Shown: positions 45,651 to 55,055, counted from the stretch's first letter. The stretch is DNA of 64,000 nucleotides from CAMTUW01 sp947085035 (GCA_947085035.1 CAMTUW010000015.1:104007-168006), one strand, 5' to 3'. The notes: generated from the letters alone by a model not told the origin. A program made the numbers and translations.

Positions 45651-45980
45651 TCAGCGCCGACGCAGGTCGTATCTGTCGCGGAGCAGTCCGATGAGTCCAG
45701 CCTCCATGAAGCGCTCCCAGGCCTGTCCGCCCTCCGGCGGCAATGAGGCGTCGTAACGGGCGCGCAGCTCAGGGTCTCTCAGCACCGCGAAGGCCTCGTT
45801 GATGGACTGCATCCGCTCATGCGCCTCAGCCCGTCGCTTCAGAGGCGCCACGTCGGGGTGATACTTCAAGGCGAGAGCCCGATAGGCCCTCTCTATCACT
45901 TCAGGCTCCGCCACACGCGTGACCTGGAGCGTCTGATAGTGATCGGCCCGGCGGGAGTCGTCTCGGTCAGTGTGAGTCAC
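45651..45980 (-). CDS. J-domain protein
   Basis: 109 aa, GTG start at 45980 with AAGGAG. An N-terminal J domain with the essential HPD in ALKYHPDVAP and the helix IERAYRAL; the rest is a short C-terminal tail without zinc fingers. It should stimulate a DnaK-type chaperone for a particular client. It overlaps the end of the PBP gene by 14 bp and is likely co-transcribed with it. Confidence 0.88.
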   Translation of the reverse strand: MTHTDRDDSRRADHYQTLQVTRVAEPEVIERAYRALALKYHPDVAPLKRRAEAHERMQSINEAFAVLRDPELRARYDASLPPEGGQAWERFMEAGLIGLLRDRYDLRRR

Positions 45981-47937
45981 AGGTCTCCTTCGGCACGAGA
46001 TACGACGCCATGTGCATGTCGGCTCTCCGCGAGCATCTGGTGTTCGCGAGGTTCAGGGAGTCCTCGCATATCGAGACGAGAACCCGCTCCTGCCCCTGAA
46101 GCGCGGGAGTCAGCGGCTTGGAGCGCGCGCCGGTCGCCGACTGCATGAAGCTCGCCCAGATCCGTGCGGGATAGCTGCCGCCCGTCACTTTGATCCCCCT
46201 GACATTCGTCATGGCGATCTGAGCTTTCGGATAGCCGACCCACACCGCCGTTGACAGGTCACCCGCCCAGCCAACGAACCAGGCGTCTCGGTACGACTGG
46301 GTGGTGCCGGTCTTGCCAGCCGCCCACGTGGACACCTTCGCGGCTCGGCCCGTACCGCTCTCGATCACATCGTGGAGTATCAGCGAAGTCTTCGTCGCGA
46401 CCTCCTTGCTCAACACACGACTCGCTTGACGATTCGGCTGGTAGATGACCTCCCCCGCGTCATCCGTGACCTCTTGGATCCCGCTGGGTGCGACATGCAT
46501 CCCTCCGCTCGCGATCGTCCCGTAGGCCGAGGCCATCTCAAGCGGCGAGACACCCTCGCGAAGTCCGCCGAGCGCGATCGCCGGATCCGGGTTGACCTCG
46601 GTCGTGATTCCCATGCGACGCGCCGTCTCGACGACCTTCTCAGGTCCCACGCGCATGATAAGACGTGCGTAGACGACATTCACTGACCAGCGTGTCGCCG
46701 CCTGCAGAGTGAGGGAGCCCTGGGTGCGCTCGTTCTCGTAGTTCTGGACGTGCCAGACGCCGTCTTTCACCTGAACCGAATAGGGCTTGGCGTTGAACAC
46801 GGTCTCGGGTTTCACGCCGTTTTCCAGAGCCGTCACCAGCACGAAGGTCTTGAACGCCGAACCAGGCTGACGTCTCCCTTGGGCGGCGAGATTGAACTGG
46901 TTCGTGCTGTAGTCCCGACCACCGACCATGGCAAGGACGGCTCCGTCCGAATGACGCAGCGCGACAAGCGCCACTTCCGGATCCTTGGGGGCATCCAGCA
47001 TGCGAACGCTCTTCTCCGCCATGCGTTGAATCTGTGGGTCGAGTGTCGTGTAGACCCGCAAACCGCCGCCGAAGACCCTCTTGGAACCCAGACGCTTCAC
47101 GAGGTCTTGCTTGACGTATTCAACGAAATACGGTGCCACGAGCGGTGCGTCTTTCAGTACGGCCAGTTCCACCTCGGTTCGCTCGGCCTCATGTCGCTCG
47201 ACTTCAGTGATCAGCCCCTGAGCGCGCATCTCGCGCAATACGAGGTTGCGTCGTTTCCTCGCCGCCTCAAGCGAGTTCGTGGGGTCGTAGCGAGAGGGTG
47301 ACCTGATGACACCCGCGAGCAATGCGCTCTCGGCGAGCGTGAGCGAAGAGACGTTCTTTCCGAAGTAGCGGTTAGCGGCGCTCTCGACTCCGTAGGCGCC
47401 ATTGCCGAAGTAGACGGTGTTGAGGTACGTCTCGAGCACCTTCTCCTTGTCAGCCTTCGTTTCAAGCTCGTAGGCGAGCAGCGCCTCGCGCACTTTGCGG
47501 GTGAACGAACGCTCGCCACCCGTGAACAGGATCTTGACGAGTTGCTGCGTGATCGTACTGCCGCCCTGTCGCACCTCGCCCGCCTCGACGTTGGCCCGCA
47601 GTGCGCGCATGATGCCTTGGGTGTCCACACCGTGATGCTCCCAGAAACGCCGATCCTCGATGGCGACGACCGCTTGGCGCAGATGCGTGGGCATGTCGTG
47701 GTAGCCCACGACGGTGCGGTCCTCCTCGCCATGCCATTCGGCCAACACGGTGCCGTCTGCGGCGTAGACGATGGATGTTTCGGGACTTCTGAGCGCATCG
47801 GCATCAACAGCCAGGTCGGGAAGCGTTTGAGAGAGGTTCGCGAGATACAAAGCCGAGGCGAGCGTCACGAACACGACTACCGCCAGCACCCCTGCAACCA
47901 CGTTGAGTATCATCCCGACGCGCTTGGCCAGCGGCAT
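45967..47937 (-). CDS. Class A penicillin-binding protein (PBP1A family)
   Basis: 656 aa from ATG 47937 with RBS GGGAGGCG; the open frame extends to 48147 without similarity. A membrane helix near residue 10-32, a glycosyltransferase (GT51) domain with EDRRFWEHHGVD and GGSTITQQL, then a transpeptidase with the SxxK in PGSAFKTF, SxN as SVN and KTGTT. Builds peptidoglycan strands and cross-links. Three Cys near the C-terminus resemble the tail seen in other Gram-positive PBPs. Confidence 0.94.
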   Translation of the reverse strand: MPLAKRVGMILNVVAGVLAVVVFVTLASALYLANLSQTLPDLAVDADALRSPETSIVYAADGTVLAEWHGEEDRTVVGYHDMPTHLRQAVVAIEDRRFWEHHGVDTQGIMRALRANVEAGEVRQGGSTITQQLVKILFTGGERSFTRKVREALLAYELETKADKEKVLETYLNTVYFGNGAYGVESAANRYFGKNVSSLTLAESALLAGVIRSPSRYDPTNSLEAARKRRNLVLREMRAQGLITEVERHEAERTEVELAVLKDAPLVAPYFVEYVKQDLVKRLGSKRVFGGGLRVYTTLDPQIQRMAEKSVRMLDAPKDPEVALVALRHSDGAVLAMVGGRDYSTNQFNLAAQGRRQPGSAFKTFVLVTALENGVKPETVFNAKPYSVQVKDGVWHVQNYENERTQGSLTLQAATRWSVNVVYARLIMRVGPEKVVETARRMGITTEVNPDPAIALGGLREGVSPLEMASAYGTIASGGMHVAPSGIQEVTDDAGEVIYQPNRQASRVLSKEVATKTSLILHDVIESGTGRAAKVSTWAAGKTGTTQSYRDAWFVGWAGDLSTAVWVGYPKAQIAMTNVRGIKVTGGSYPARIWASFMQSATGARSKPLTPALQGQERVLVSICEDSLNLANTRCSRRADMHMASYLVPKETCDSH

Positions 47938-48073
47938 CGGCGCCTCCCGTGTCGGTCCGTTCGATGTGTCATCGTCGATCACTGCAAGGCGCTGGGGCCG
48001 CGAAGACAGCCGGGCTGCATGCGCCTGAAGGAGACGACGCGCACATGGTATCACGCGAGCCCACGGCCAGCGT

Positions 48074-48979
48074 TCAGGACGGCGCCATCTGGACCTCGCG
48101 ACTCCCCAACTCGGAGACGACCACGCCGGCGAGCACCAGCGCCACACCCGCCCATTGGAGCGGCCCCAGGCTCTCGTTCAACAGCAGGCCCGCCAGTCCG
48201 ATGGTGAAGATCGGCTCGAGGGTCGAGACCACAGCGGCCTGCGACGGACCCAGTCCCCGGATACCTTCGAGGTAGAGCACCACCGCGGCGAAGGTGGGAA
48301 TGACGACGATGCCCCCGAGTAGCAACCATGTCATACGAGTCCACGCGGCGGTCGACAGCCCGTCCGACCCTCCCAGGAGAAGCGCCCCCGCTGCGGGCAG
48401 AAGCGCGGCGATGCCGAAGGTGTAGGCCATCATCGAGAGCCTCGAGCGTCCGGGCAGCCACCGATGTGAGAGCAGGTTGAACAGCGTGTAGCCCACTGCC
48501 GCGCCAAGGCCCAACACGATCCCCTGCCATGAGGCGTGCATCTGTCCGGAAGCAAGCCCGAGAACCAATGCGCAACCGAGAAAGGTCACGGCCACCGCAG
48601 CGACCTTCACCCACGAGATCCTCTCGCCCAGAAAGATCCACCCCGCGATAGTGACGAATGCGGGATAGGCGTACAGAAGCACCGCTACGATCGCGGCGTC
48701 AGCGTAGAGAAGCGCGTAGAAGAAGCAGATCGAGGCTGCGCCGTAGCCAGTGAGCGCGAGCACCGCGAAACGACCGATGTCCGCAGCACCAACGAGAAGG
48801 GATCGCCGATCTCGCAACGTCGCGACCATGGCGAGAAGTAGCGATGCGATCACGAACCGCCACGCGAGCAACGGCAACGGGGTGGCCCCTGACGTGTAAG
48901 CGAGCGGCGTCAGGATCGCGAGCGTCGAGAAGCACGCGGCAGAGATGACGACGGCGATGAGGGAAAGACGTCGGTTCAC
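48074..48979 (-). CDS. EamA-family (DMT) permease
   Basis: 301 aa, GTG start at 48979 with GAGGGGAG. Ten membrane helices in two EamA repeats; ERISWVKVAAVAVTFLGCALVL and LNESLGPLQWAGVALVLAG are the typical repeat ends. Probably exports a metabolite or amino acid; substrate unknown. Confidence 0.88.
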   Translation of the reverse strand: MNRRLSLIAVVISAACFSTLAILTPLAYTSGATPLPLLAWRFVIASLLLAMVATLRDRRSLLVGAADIGRFAVLALTGYGAASICFFYALLYADAAIVAVLLYAYPAFVTIAGWIFLGERISWVKVAAVAVTFLGCALVLGLASGQMHASWQGIVLGLGAAVGYTLFNLLSHRWLPGRSRLSMMAYTFGIAALLPAAGALLLGGSDGLSTAAWTRMTWLLLGGIVVIPTFAAVVLYLEGIRGLGPSQAAVVSTLEPIFTIGLAGLLLNESLGPLQWAGVALVLAGVVVSELGSREVQMAPS

Positions 48980-49100
48980 ACGACTCCCCTCTCAGTGGTG
49001 TCGGGCCGAAGAACCACGATACCGTGGCACTACCCTCATGAGGCGTCAAGGCGCTTTGCGAAAGGCGCCCGCAAAGGCCACCGCCTGCTAGACTCTGCGG

Positions 49101-49505
49101 GTGAACTCCTCGAACCCCACCAATCGGACCCATACGGGCATCCGCACGTTTCGTCGTGTCTCAGCGTTCGCTGCGGCAGGTTGGGCGGCCGCCATCTTCG
49201 CCTTCTCGGCGATTCCCGGCGGTGCACTGCCGGGGCGCTTCGGGCCCGCGGCCCACTTCATCGTGTTCGCCGTGCTCGGCGCGCTCTTGAGAGTGGCTCT
49301 GTCCGGTGACCGCCGATCCGGAGCCGGACTGTTGGCCGCCTCCGCAGCCTCAGCGTACGGCGTGACCGACGAGCTGCATCAGGCGTTCGTGCCGATGCGC
49401 ACCCCGGATCCCATCGACTGGCTGGTGGACTCCGCAGGAGCCGTGTGCGGAGCGATTCTCGCCGGAGCGGTTCTGCGTCTGCTCGAGAAACGCGCGGCTC
49501 AGTAG
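49101..49505 (+). CDS. VanZ-family protein
   Basis: 134 aa, GTG start at 49101. Four membrane helices with the family motif DELHQAFVPMRTPDPIDWLVDSAGA. VanZ-like proteins can give low-level teicoplanin resistance, but most are uncharacterised membrane proteins. It converges on pilT with a 7-bp overlap. Confidence 0.85.
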   Translation: MNSSNPTNRTHTGIRTFRRVSAFAAAGWAAAIFAFSAIPGGALPGRFGPAAHFIVFAVLGALLRVALSGDRRSGAGLLAASAASAYGVTDELHQAFVPMRTPDPIDWLVDSAGAVCGAILAGAVLRLLEKRAAQ

Positions 49506-50602
49506 ACGCCGCTTTCAGCGGCCGCGTGGGGGTCGATCCCCAACTGACGGATCTTGATCTTGAAGTCGTGTGCGTTGCTCGCCATCGACACAGCGTCATC
49601 GAGCGTTATCCTGCCGTCCGAGTACAAGGACAGCAGCGACTGATCGAACGTCTGCATCCCGTAGTACTGCCCCTCTTCCATCGCGTCCCTGATCATGTAG
49701 GTCTTCTCGGGGTCGTTGATGTACTCACGGATGGTCCCCGTCATGACGAGCACCTCAACGGCGGGTACCAGGCCGCCTTGAATCGAGGGGATGAGGCGCA
49801 TCGAGACGATGCCTTTCAGGGTGGCGGCGATCATGAGGCGCACTTGTTTTTGCTGATAGGGAGGGAAGAAGTCGATGATGCGGTTGACGGTCTCGGTGGC
49901 GTCGATGGTGTGGAGCGTCGAGAACACGAGGTTGCCGATCTCGGCGGCGGTCAAGGCGGCGGCGACAGTCTCGTGATCGCGCATCTCGCCGATCAGAATG
50001 ACATCCGGATCCTGGCGCACGACGTGGCGCAACGCATCGGCGTAACTCTCGGTGTCGATGCCGATCTCGCGCTGGTTGACGATGCACTTCTTGTCCTCAT
50101 GCAGGACTTCGATGGGGTCCTCGATGGTGACGATATGCCCCTCGCGGGTGCTGTTGATGTGATCGATCATCGCGGCGAGCGTCGTCGTCTTGCCCGAGCC
50201 GGCGGTTCCTGTCACGAGGATGAGCCCTCTCGGCTCGTCAGCGAGCCTTCTGGCCACTGACGGCAGTCCCAACTCGTCAAAACCGGCGCGGTCAGTCGCC
50301 ACCCGCCGAAGCGTCATTCCAACGCTGCCTCGCTGGCGAAACGCATTGACCCGGAATCGACCCACACCCGTAAGCGAATACGCGAAATCGATCTCGCGGT
50401 GGTTCTCAAAGGACTGTATCTGCCGCTCATCCATCATGCATCTGGCGAGGATGTCGGTCTGTTCTTGGGTGAGAGGGGGCATCTCATTGATCAACAGCAG
50501 CTTGCCGTTGAGTCTGATGGCGGGGGGAGAACCGGCTTTGACGTGTAGGTCGGAACTCCCGTGTTCCGTCATGTAGCAGAGCAGTCCGTCGATTTCGGCC
50601 AT
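49499..50602 (-). CDS. pilT: Type IV pilus retraction ATPase PilT
   Basis: 367 aa. PAS-like N-terminal domain (DGLLCYMTEHGSSDLHVKAG), Walker A GTAGSGKTTT near residue 133, Asp box IVTIEDPIEVLHEDK, Walker B DVILIGEMRDHET and His box VFSTLHTIDATETVNRI. Depolymerises the pilus to power twitching or DNA uptake. No other pilus gene is in the window. The neighbouring NlpC/P60 gene upstream may be independent. Confidence 0.92.
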   Translation of the reverse strand: MAEIDGLLCYMTEHGSSDLHVKAGSPPAIRLNGKLLLINEMPPLTQEQTDILARCMMDERQIQSFENHREIDFAYSLTGVGRFRVNAFRQRGSVGMTLRRVATDRAGFDELGLPSVARRLADEPRGLILVTGTAGSGKTTTLAAMIDHINSTREGHIVTIEDPIEVLHEDKKCIVNQREIGIDTESYADALRHVVRQDPDVILIGEMRDHETVAAALTAAEIGNLVFSTLHTIDATETVNRIIDFFPPYQQKQVRLMIAATLKGIVSMRLIPSIQGGLVPAVEVLVMTGTIREYINDPEKTYMIRDAMEEGQYYGMQTFDQSLLSLYSDGRITLDDAVSMASNAHDFKIKIRQLGIDPHAAAESGVY

Positions 50603-50629
50603 CGCGAGTTCCCCTTTGTCGTCAGTGCG

Positions 50630-51628
50630 TCAGGGCCGACACGCGCCGGCATAACCGCCGCGGTTCATCGACGAGATCTTGACCACGTCGCCTGTGCGCG
50701 GTGAGTGGATGTACATCCCACCGCCCACGTAGATGCCCACGTGACTGATGGGCGAGCCGAAGAACACGAGATCGCCCGGTTCGAGATCAGAGCGGCTCAC
50801 CCGCTCGCCAGCATGGATCTGGGTGCGTGACGTGCGAGGTAGCGAGACCCCCACCTGGCGATAGACGAACATCGTGAAGCCTGAGCAGTCAAACGCATTC
50901 GGTCCTGACGCCGCCCATCGGTAGGGCGCTCCCAGATAGCGTCGTGCGATGTTGATGATCTCACTGCGAGGAGCGCGTGTGGGCGGCGGGAAGGTCCGAT
51001 CGGAACCCCCTGCCCATGAGCCTGACGATGCTGCGCGAGCCCGCTCCTCCTGAGCCTCGATCAGACGGATCTCGGCCTCCAGACCCCTGAGCTTCGACTT
51101 GCGTCGAACAAGCTGGGCTTCAATCGAGCGCTTGTTTCCCGCCATGATCGCCGCCTGCTTGCCTGCGGCCTTCTCTTTCGCCTTGAGCTCGACCTTGGCC
51201 TTGTCAGCCGATACGCGGAGTTCTCTCAGTTCCGCGATCGCCTCGGCATCATCTTCATTGAGGTCACGGAGGATCTCCCACGTCGTGGCGAACTCCTCGA
51301 ATGACTCGGCGCCGAGCAAGACGCTCATGAAACCCATGGGACCGCGGCGGTACATGCTGTTCGCGCGCGTGCCCAGATGATCCTGCAAGACGCCCATGCG
51401 CTTGCTGAGTTTGGCATGACGCGCGGCGGCCTTCTTGCGCTGAGCCGACAGCGTCGCATACCGGGAATGGGCCTCGTTGTAGCGCTCGGCCGCGATCTCG
51501 ACCTTCTGATCCAGTCGGTCGACCTCGGCTTTGGCTGCTCTGGCCTGCGCGAGCTTGCTCTGAGGCACCGCGTATGCGGGCGCCGCGCTCGAGAGCAGCG
51601 ACACGGATACGAGCAACACGACGAACAC
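50630..51628 (-). CDS. Secreted NlpC/P60 peptidoglycan hydrolase with coiled coil
   Basis: 332 aa from GTG 51628; an in-frame CTG at 51646 with GGGAGGG at ideal spacing would give a better signal peptide (MTRLIRVFVVLLVS). Signal peptide ending around APAYA, a long coiled coil (residues 25-200), a short linker, and a C-terminal NlpC/P60 domain with catalytic Cys in NAFDCSGFTMFVYRQVG and His in SPISHVGIYVGGG. Resembles RipA/CwlO-type cell-separation hydrolases regulated through their coiled coil. Confidence 0.92.
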   Translation of the reverse strand: MFVVLLVSVSLLSSAAPAYAVPQSKLAQARAAKAEVDRLDQKVEIAAERYNEAHSRYATLSAQRKKAAARHAKLSKRMGVLQDHLGTRANSMYRRGPMGFMSVLLGAESFEEFATTWEILRDLNEDDAEAIAELRELRVSADKAKVELKAKEKAAGKQAAIMAGNKRSIEAQLVRRKSKLRGLEAEIRLIEAQEERARAASSGSWAGGSDRTFPPPTRAPRSEIINIARRYLGAPYRWAASGPNAFDCSGFTMFVYRQVGVSLPRTSRTQIHAGERVSRSDLEPGDLVFFGSPISHVGIYVGGGMYIHSPRTGDVVKISSMNRGGYAGACRP

Positions 51629-51710
51629 CCTGATTAACCTAGTCAGTTCAGTCCCTCCCTAGCCCGCTAGGGGCGATCATATGTGAAGAATCCTACCACG
51701 GCCCACCAGC

Positions 51711-52604
51711 TCAGTCGAAGACGACGCACAGCGCGTCGAGCAATCGCACTGCGGTTCGCTGCAACTCATGTTCTCCGCACGAACGCGTCAAAGACACCTC
51801 GAGAACCACCTCGGCGGGAGCCTCGGGTGACGATTCCGCCGCCGTCACGAGCCGCGATGCGAGACGGTCATCGTCTCGGAACACGACCACCGGCGTACCT
51901 GCCTCAGCAGACATCATGCCGCTCTCGCGCACGCGCAGTACCAAGGCGACGCCCGAGTCGACCTCCTCGTCTCCGGCGAGCAGTTCGACGAGCGCATCCG
52001 GCGTGGTCGCGCGCGCGAGGTTCACCACCCGCTCGGCGATGTCCCTGCCCATCGCGTCCACGCCACCCACAGCGAACCGCACCCGTGCCAGAACCGCCGC
52101 GGCGCGAGCCGGGCCCGCGACTGCGGCCGAATGCGCACCCGAATCCTTGCCTTCCCACACGTGGCGCAGAGAGCGAATCGCCCTGAACGTGTCGTCACCA
52201 GCGATTCCGTCGGCGGGAAGGCCGGTGTTTCGCTGGAATTCGAGAATGGCCCCCTCCGTGTAGGCGCCGAGAATCCCGTCGAGATCCCCGCAGGCGAACC
52301 CGAGTGAGCTCAGAGCTTCCTGGAGCACATGGACGTCTTGGCCGTGGAAGTGCGGGAGCTTCAGGTACAGCACCCGGTCGCCCAGCGTGAACGTCCGGTC
52401 GACGAGAGCCGCCCACGTCTCCTCGCCGACCACCGCGTCATCGGCGATTCCCTCGCGCGACTGGAACAGTGAAACCGCTTCAGCAGTGCGTCCGAGGAAC
52501 ACCCCGTCGACCCCGCTGGGACCCAGGTCGTATCCCAAGGAGAGCAGCCTGCGCTGTATGTCTTCGACGGCCGGGCCGCGTTCGCCCGGTCTGATCGGTC
52601 TCAT
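51711..52604 (-). CDS. Protein with two peptidoglycan-binding domains and an unknown C-terminal domain
   Basis: 297 aa. Two PG_binding_1 repeats: residues 8-70 (VEDIQRRLLSLGYDLGP, DGVFLGRTAEAVSLFQ) and 88-148 (VLQEALSSLGFACGDLDGIL, TEGAILEFQRNTGLPADG). The remaining ~140 residues are not recognised; the GHGG and Glu zinc motifs of an amidase_3 domain are absent. CwlM of mycobacteria also carries two such repeats and an inactive amidase. No signal peptide is visible, so it may work inside the cell. It lies 20 bp after a small gene downstream of the diguanylate cyclase. Confidence 0.78.
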   Translation of the reverse strand: MRPIRPGERGPAVEDIQRRLLSLGYDLGPSGVDGVFLGRTAEAVSLFQSREGIADDAVVGEETWAALVDRTFTLGDRVLYLKLPHFHGQDVHVLQEALSSLGFACGDLDGILGAYTEGAILEFQRNTGLPADGIAGDDTFRAIRSLRHVWEGKDSGAHSAAVAGPARAAAVLARVRFAVGGVDAMGRDIAERVVNLARATTPDALVELLAGDEEVDSGVALVLRVRESGMMSAEAGTPVVVFRDDDRLASRLVTAAESSPEAPAEVVLEVSLTRSCGEHELQRTAVRLLDALCVVFD

Positions 52605-52624
52605 CGAAACGTCCTCCCGACAGA

Positions 52625-52975
52625 CTACATGCCCGCACCGAAACGCCCGCGGAAGCGATCGACCTTGCGGTACAATCCCGACTCGGCGGCATCCGACACG
52701 CGAAAGAAACGCCGCACCTCAAGATCGAGAATGGAATCGGGCGAATAGGTGCAATCCTCACGGCCCGGATCGCCGTCGCAGTCTAGCACGCGAGCACCGA
52801 CGAGCGCCTCGACGACGAGCTCGATTCTGTCCAAGGGAAGTCCTGTCACCCGCGCGATACGCTGGGCGACCACGGGGTCGCCCTTGTGTCCGTCGAGGAA
52901 CGCCATGACCTTGCGTACAGTCATGACCGTCTCGCGGTCATCGGGCAACACGCCCAGCGCCCGGCGCAGACTCAT
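52625..52975 (-). CDS. Small hypothetical protein, possible winged-helix
   Basis: 116 aa from ATG 52975. Predicted mainly helical; VVAQRIARVTGLPLDRIELVVEALVGARVLDCDGD has the rhythm of a winged helix-turn-helix with a two-Cys hairpin (LDCDGDPGREDC). Not recognised. It lies 33 bp after the diguanylate cyclase gene and 20 bp before the PG-binding gene, on the same strand, so probably the tail of the che operon. Confidence 0.65.
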   Translation of the reverse strand: MSLRRALGVLPDDRETVMTVRKVMAFLDGHKGDPVVAQRIARVTGLPLDRIELVVEALVGARVLDCDGDPGREDCTYSPDSILDLEVRRFFRVSDAAESGLYRKVDRFRGRFGAGM

Positions 52976-53008
52976 CCCACCCGTATCCTCTCAACTGGCA
53001 CGTACGAA

Positions 53009-54499
53009 TCAGCGGTCCGCCGCCGCCACCCGGTTCTTGCCCGCGCGCTTCGCCGAGTACATGGCTCGGTCGGCGGCCTCGAGCAACCTGAGTGCCGTAT
53101 CCGCTTTGCCAGGATACGAAGCGACACCGATCGACACCGTCCGTCCGACGGTCGTCGTCTCGTCCGTGTGCCACGCGAGCGCCTGGATGCCCTCCCTGAT
53201 GCGTTCGGCAACGGCGGTCGCACCAGGGGAATCGGTCTCCGGCAGCACGACGACGAACTCCTCGCCACCATAGCGTGCGGCGATGTCCATCTCACGAAGA
53301 TTCTGCCGGATCACAGCCGACACGCCCTTGAGCACCTCGTCTCCCCGCACGTGCCCGTACATATCGTTGAAGGCCTTGAAGTCATCGATATCGAGCATGA
53401 TCAGCGAAAGAGGATGCACGAACCGCGAGGAACGCTTGAACTCCTCCTCGAGGCGCTGCCGGAAGTAGCCGTGGTTGTACATCTCGGTGAGGCGGTCGGT
53501 GACGGACAGCCGCTGGAGCTCGCCGTGCAGCAGGGCGTTTTGCAGCGAGAGCGAGCTTTGGTTGCCCAGCACCTGGAGCCGCTCCATCTCCGGCGTTGAC
53601 AGCTCTCGACGTGACGAGGAGGCCACCAGCATGACGCCGAAGACGTTCTCCCCGGCGCGAAGCGGTACGACGGCCTGACTGGCGATGGTTGCCGGCTCGA
53701 AAGCCCACGCAGCCGTCGATGAGCCGGGCTCGACATCGGCCTCCTGGACCGAGCCGTCCCTGAACGCCTTGCCGAGAATGGTGTCTGCGACGGGAAGCAC
53801 CGGCACGAACGTGTGCTCCGGTCTGCCCTGAGAGGCACAGAGGCACAGTGTCCACGTCTCGCGCTGGAACAGATAGACGCAGCTGATCTCCGCACCGAGA
53901 ATACCGTTGCATCCGTCCACGATGAGTGAGCACACATCGTCGACCGACGTGTAGTGCGTGAGCGCCTTGAAGAACTCGTGGGTGAAGAATATCTCTGCGA
54001 GACGGCTTTCCAGCTCCTCGTTCGCCCGCTCGAGAGCTTCTTTCGAAGACTGCAAGCGTCGCTCATGACTCCGGATCCTGTCGTAGGCGACCTGTAGTTC
54101 GACGAAAAGCCGCTCCTGCTCTTCCCCTCGCTTCTTGGCGACGAGAAGATCCCAGACGAGCTCTGAGCCCACGGCGCCGATGACGCCCATACCGCTTGGC
54201 CGCTGCATCTCGAGTTCGGCCGAAATACGGTGATCCTCTGACATGTCCAGCACCACGTCGACATCGGGTATCTGAAACAGTTCGGTCATCTCTGTGGTCG
54301 CGAAGATATCGAGCTCGGCCGCCATCCGCATGACAGGTGACCCCGGCTGAGCAGCACACACCGCCACGACGCTGACGGTCTCGAGATCGCTCATGAGCCT
54401 GAGCATCGAAGCGGCTCGGCTCCCGCCGCCCAGAAGGGCGAGCGCCAATTTGCGCCCCGAGCTCCGCGCGTGCGCCACACTGGTCTCCATGCCGTCCAT
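53009..54499 (-). CDS. Diguanylate cyclase with Rossmann, GAF and GGDEF domains
   Basis: 496 aa from ATG 54499; TTG 54508 is an alternative. Residues ~15-125 form a Rossmann-type fold: LALALLGGGSRAASMLRLM (Gly-rich loop), VSVVAVCAAQ, VDVVLDMSEDH. A coiled coil (about 130-180) leads to a GAF domain (about 180-325) and a GGDEF domain with GGEEF active site and the inhibitory RxxD as REMD five residues before it. It should make c-di-GMP. NAD(P)- or nucleotide-linked sensing is inferred. It lies 25 bp after cheD. Confidence 0.9.
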   Translation of the reverse strand: MDGMETSVAHARSSGRKLALALLGGGSRAASMLRLMSDLETVSVVAVCAAQPGSPVMRMAAELDIFATTEMTELFQIPDVDVVLDMSEDHRISAELEMQRPSGMGVIGAVGSELVWDLLVAKKRGEEQERLFVELQVAYDRIRSHERRLQSSKEALERANEELESRLAEIFFTHEFFKALTHYTSVDDVCSLIVDGCNGILGAEISCVYLFQRETWTLCLCASQGRPEHTFVPVLPVADTILGKAFRDGSVQEADVEPGSSTAAWAFEPATIASQAVVPLRAGENVFGVMLVASSSRRELSTPEMERLQVLGNQSSLSLQNALLHGELQRLSVTDRLTEMYNHGYFRQRLEEEFKRSSRFVHPLSLIMLDIDDFKAFNDMYGHVRGDEVLKGVSAVIRQNLREMDIAARYGGEEFVVVLPETDSPGATAVAERIREGIQALAWHTDETTTVGRTVSIGVASYPGKADTALRLLEAADRAMYSAKRAGKNRVAAADR

Positions 54500-54524
54500 A
54501 CGACTCAATTCCCCACCTCACGCC

Positions 54525-55055
54525 TTAGAGTTTACGCATCCCGAACCGATAACTGCGAACGATCGTCTCGCCCGTCTCCAGTGTTATCTCGAGAGTGCGC
54601 GCGTGCGCCTCCCCCGTATCTTCGGCCATTACCGGGATGGACATGAGCGCGAGCTGGCGTTTTACCGCTGCAACATTGCGCGCACCTATCGTCGAGACCG
54701 ACGATTCGCCTCGAAACATCGCGGCCCCACCGGCGATTCGAGCCTGGATCCGGCGCCGGAATGAGCCACGCTCCCCGAGCATCCGAACGAGCTCAATGAC
54801 CGCATAATCGGCGAAACGTCCGGGGCTGTCATCCTCGATGCCGTTGTGGGGCCCCGGCAGCATGATATGACCAAGGCCCCCACGTCGAGCAAAAGGATCG
54901 TACAGCACAAGGGCGACACACGAACCGAGTGCGGGCGTCATGAGCCGTTTGGGAGATTCAGCGATCACCAGCTCACCGATTCCCACTTCGATGAGATCCG
55001 GATCATCCTGAAAGAACAGATCCCGTGCATCGACTTGTGGATCAGGCGAGCTCAC
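54525..55055 (-). CDS. cheD: Chemoreceptor glutamine deamidase CheD
   Basis: 176 aa from GTG 55055, GTGA overlap with the cheC stop; the longer frame to 55130 lies in cheC. Catalytic Cys46 in ALGSCVALVLYDP and His63 in GGLGHIMLPGP. Deamidates Gln on chemoreceptors and is controlled by binding CheC. Confidence 0.95.
   Translation of the reverse strand: MSSPDPQVDARDLFFQDDPDLIEVGIGELVIAESPKRLMTPALGSCVALVLYDPFARRGGLGHIMLPGPHNGIEDDSPGRFADYAVIELVRMLGERGSFRRRIQARIAGGAAMFRGESSVSTIGARNVAAVKRQLALMSIPVMAEDTGEAHARTLEITLETGETIVRSYRFGMRKL

Noticed and set aside
47938..48147. 70-residue N-terminal extension of the class A PBP
   Set aside because: Low-complexity Arg/Trp sequence, antisense to the EamA gene end; ATG 47937 has a strong RBS and precedes the membrane helix.
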